Of a stretch of DNA of 64,000 bases, positions 61,101 through 64,000 are shown one piece after another. The notes under the pieces are model-generated. The model was given only the letters and a program-made list of their open reading frames with translations, ran no database searches and was not told the DNA's origin. This stretch comes from Membranipora membranacea (Eukaryota > Bryozoa > Gymnolaemata > Cheilostomatida > Membraniporidae). A program made the position numbers and the translations under genes. Within the stretch, counting starts at the first letter, position 1. Each line of letters begins with the position of its first letter. The stretch is taken from positions 1,180,001 through 1,244,000 of the forward strand of contig OU612073.1 of assembly GCA_914767715.1 (NCBI GenBank). The letters run 5' to 3'.

Positions 61101-63814
61101 ATTATCCGCTCTGTCCAGTTTCATAAAACACAACAAGTCCCACCTTGATTCACTGACTTGAATGTAGTTCTGTGTCAGATAATTGGAAGGAGAAACATGT
61201 TGGATTGACATTGTGTTAATCTTCACATGAATAGTGTAACTATCTCGTAGGATAAGAAAATGAAGAGTAGACTGGTTGAGATGATTAGACTGAGAACCCG
61301 AAGACTAAATCAGATATATGATCTCGATAAGGATAAACATGCCTGGCTATGTGATGAGCTCAATATCACTCATATGCCCAAATATACGTAAGTATATTAT
61401 GTAGGTGCCTGAATATATCTAAGTATACCTTATATATGCCCAAATATACGTAAGTATCTTATCATATGTATGCCAAAATATACGTAAGTATATCATTTGT
61501 ATATCATATGTATGCCCTATGGGGAGGGGGGGGGCAAGAGTCTGGGGGAGGGCTCAGAATAGTATATCATATATATGCCAAAATTTGTATGTGCCCATGT
61601 GTACAAAATTATACCATGCACCCTTCTTCATATGAACTGACAAGTTGCCCTGTAAACTTCTAAAACAAGGTCTTTTTATTGCCACAAAATGGTGGTGTGT
61701 CTTTTTATACTCGTATAAGACGTGTGTATATCCCACATACCCACATTCTTATTTATACTTGTGACTGTGAGGAGGCTATTTTTAGACTTTGCTTGTAACT
61801 GAACCTGTCCATACAGAAGTGACTGATTCATTCAACTATCGCATGTGTACATGAAGTTTTCATGTAACTGCAACAGCGCTGTTGCACAATAGACAGTTTT
61901 CTGAGTTCCTATATATGCCTCAATTCGGAGTTGTCCTCTCTCCAGTTTGGTACTTTTAACCCACGCCGCATAGGAAAAACCTGCTGAAAGAGGGTTATAT
62001 TGAAAACCGCTAATGTTAGGATAAAAATGATTTTTGATTCAGAGTCTGCACCATTGAAAACTCTGTGAGACAGGGTTTCCAAATCATTGGAGGCTTGAAT
62101 GTTGATAAATCTTAATTTTAGTGACGAAACTCGTGAAAGATTCTGCCAAATTGTCCGCAAAACAGACGGAAAATCCTATAATTGACTATCCAAATACTAA
62201 AATTATTTCCCAAACTAGGTCCATATGAGTTTTCAATGTTGCAGATTCTGAATCAAAAATAATTTTTATCCTATTATAAGCGGTTTTGAAGATAACCCTC
62301 TTTTCAGCACGTTTTTCCTATGCGGCATGGGTTAAAAGTACCAAACTGGAGAGAGGACAACTCAAAATTGAGGCCTAAATCAGAGCTCAGAAAACTGTCT
62401 ATTAATCCATCAGACAATTAACCCATCAGATTCAAAACTGACATTTTAGTATACAGAGTCATGCATCCTCTTTAGAAGATTGACATAGTGTTCTACTTTA
62501 AGCGTATATACTTAGCTGTTTCACGCGGCTACTAAGGCTATGGCTATTACCCTCAAAACAAAAATAGTAGCCTAGTGAGTAGTGACAAGGCTAGTATATA
62601 CCTAATACCGATTGGTTTCACCAGGCTTTATATTATTCTATTTGTTTACAGAATGAAGCACTATAACAGATATATCGGGAGGAACGCGCGGAGCAGGATG
62701 ACCGCTGTAACGGAGATGATGTCTGTGAAGGAGAAGAAGTTAGGAGAGCTAAGAGATACTCTACTCAGGGAGAGGGAAGAGTACTATCAGAAAAAGGAAG
62801 AGGTGAGAGGAAATTATATTATCTGGGTACACATTGTCAACTTATTACTATGAGTAGTAAGAAATAAGACCCACCGGATACATAGACTATGATGACCCTG
62901 TTGCTCCACTTTTTGATTACCCTGTTTTTTGTATTCTGCTCTAAAGAGACATAGGAAATTAAGAGTAATGAATGTTCAAAAGCACCACACGAACGTCATG
63001 AAGAGCCAAGACAAAACATGCCCACCGTACCCTACCCGCTATCCTGTTATATGTTGACAGTGATTGGGATATTCATGATATTGTTCGGAGGTCAAATGAT
63101 ATATGTGGTTTCATCTAACACTGATATCAGCCCTGGTGAATATCAATGAATAAAAAATTAGTTTGGGTCTACATATTGTTGAAATCTGTGGAAGGCTTTG
63201 ACAGCATGGTGTTAAATTATGTTGATGCTGTTAGAAGTCTTTACAGCACATTTGGGCAAAGACAGTATCAGTATTTAGGATAGATAATCATATTATATGG
63301 AATATTTCCCCAGGCTATGAACGCTATCGAAGAAGAGCAGAACTGGATTGAGAAGGAGACAGAGGAGTTATCTTCTCTTCACATACAGACGGGTAAGGAG
63401 AGTTATGTCTCCAATGTTGTCTCTTGTTTGTGTAGAATGAAGTGGGAATGAAGCCCAAGACAAATTAATGAGCACCACCTGATTAAGCTTGATCTAATTT
63501 GCCTGTTTCTGTCATACCTGTGGTACTGAGTGGTTTGGAGTTTTACAAGCAAGTCGGACCTTAATTACTATATAGCTTCATGGTTTGAGCTCATTGAAAG
63601 GATGAATTTCTCCAAGAGTCCTGACAAGGATTGATTAAGCATTAGTATTTATTTCACAGGTTATGCGGGTAACATGGGAGAGAAAGCTATAAACTTGGCT
63701 CACATCAAACATAAGAAGGTTGAGAAGTGGTGGAGGAAACACCCTGAGGTACTGAGGCTAAAGTTTGGAGATAGAGCGAGAATTCCCGATCCTAACGTCG
63801 TCAAAACTCGATAG
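58153..63814 (+). CDS. MRPS15: Mitochondrial small-subunit ribosomal protein uS15m
   Basis: Mitoribosomal S15, which binds 12S rRNA. Ten exons in phase: 58153-58252, 58660-58773, 59205-59283, 59600-59648, 60067-60151, 60497-60555, 61251-61387, 62652-62802, 63314-63392 and 63660-63814; 335 aa (human 257). The first exon encodes a basic, Ala/Ser/Arg-rich leader (MVRAALRRSTAALSQH), as expected for mitochondrial import. The S15 domain spans about residues 115-210: FGRHEHDRTSIEVQIAILT, then IRHMQKFPKDKKMKSRL and IRLRTRRLNQIYDLDKD. The C-terminal 125 residues form a basic/acidic helical extension (KKLGELRDTLLREREEYY) longer than the human one, ending KKVEKWWRKHPEVLRLKFG. Exon 7 ends at a donor that is repeated several times in the intron. 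Confidence 0.9.
60798..61090 (-). mobile_element. SINE-like element, copy 2 of 2, in MRPS15 intron 6
   Basis: Matches 42968-43260 over about 290 bases. On the minus strand it reads GGCGTGGCTGAGCAGTTGGC, a tRNA Leu/Ser-like A box, with a weak B-box-like segment after it. The ends, CACCATGTTTCCATG and ATCCATGGAAATG, are imperfect inverted repeats, so a MITE is an alternative. Confidence 0.7.
61374..61500. repeat. Tandem copies of the MRPS15 exon 7 splice junction
   Basis: The exon end and donor (ATGCCCAAATATACGTAAGT) at 61374-61393 recur at about 61436-61455, with close variants at about 61407 (GAATATATCTAAGT) and 61470 (ATGCCAAAATATACGTAAGT). Each near-exact copy carries a complete GTAAGT donor. 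Further partial units extend to about 61580. Confidence 0.8.
61888..62403. mobile_element. Long-arm inverted-repeat element (MITE) in MRPS15 intron 7
   Basis: Two arms of about 195 bases (61888-62085 and 62205-62403) are inverted copies. The outer ends are AATAGACAGTTTTCTGAG and its complement; inner landmarks are CCTCTCTCCAGTTTGGTAC and AAAATTATTTTTGATTC-like runs. The central spacer is about 120 bases. No protein is encoded. A TA or AAT target duplication is possible but not certain. Confidence 0.85.
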
Positions 63815-64000
63815 CAGATTAGGTCTCCAGCTCTACTGATAAACATGAGAATTAGTGCAATGATGACTTTTCTTGTCTTTGACCGTTGTATTTCACAGTC
63901 AAAAGTATTGCTCGATGATTTGTGGTAGGAAAGCGATACCAGTACTGTAGTTTCATATCAGTGTCATATGTGTGTCATATCAGTGAGCGTCAGCTTTTTC

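Overview
This window is nuclear DNA from a multicellular eukaryote. It is AT-rich, the genes are split by short canonical GT-AG introns (about 100 to 4000 bases), and no bacterial-style operons are visible. The recognisable proteins (CSTF1, UBE2J1, PACRG, MRPS15, a RING/B-box TRIM protein) point to an animal. PACRG implies a lineage with motile cilia or flagella. An early-branching marine invertebrate such as a sponge would fit the compact gene packing, the glutathionyl-hydroquinone reductase pair and the mix of LINE, tyrosine-recombinase and PIF/Harbinger relics, but that assignment is inference. All multi-exon models were built by hand: I joined exons on splice sites, reading phase and remembered family sequence.

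Layout: 1-4.1 kb is mostly unassigned and holds a perfect 45-bp palindrome. 4.1-5.0 kb (minus) carries three phase-consistent exons of an unidentified coiled-coil protein. 6.4-7.9 kb holds a decayed LINE reverse transcriptase with an inverted copy of its 3' part. 8.9-14.7 kb is a complete CSTF1 gene (11 exons, 433 aa) with a 24-bp minisatellite seeded at a splice donor. 15.4-16.3 kb is a small 3-exon gene (123 aa). 18.9-23.0 kb is a TRIM gene (RING, two B-boxes, coiled coil, beta-propeller-like C-terminus). 25.2-25.4 kb is a tyrosine-recombinase relic. 27.6-30.9 kb is a tail-anchored E2 enzyme (UBE2J1).

The stretch from 35.3 to 50.6 kb is a tandem segmental duplication of about 7 kb. Each copy holds an intact eight-exon glutathionyl-hydroquinone reductase (Xi-class GST) gene. 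Each copy also has a second candidate first exon; it is intact in copy 1 and broken by a 13-nt deletion in copy 2. Mobile elements inserted after the duplication show up as empty-site/filled-site differences. A PIF/Harbinger-like miniature element with a MADF-domain reading frame lies just upstream (33.7-34.6 kb).

The right end holds a tRNA-like gene (51.07 kb), a 778-aa low-complexity C2H2 zinc-finger protein (51.4-54.0 kb), PACRG on the minus strand (55.7-57.7 kb) with a 68-aa membrane-protein gene nested antisense in its first intron, and MRPS15 (58.2-63.8 kb) head-to-head with PACRG. Genes of mitochondrial translation, mRNA 3' processing, ER-associated ubiquitination, cilia and redox chemistry are simply neighbours; I see no shared pathway. 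I found no clearly novel biological system. The most unusual items are the GS-HQR duplication with alternative first exons, the nested small membrane protein, and the repeated growth of tandem repeats from splice-donor sites.
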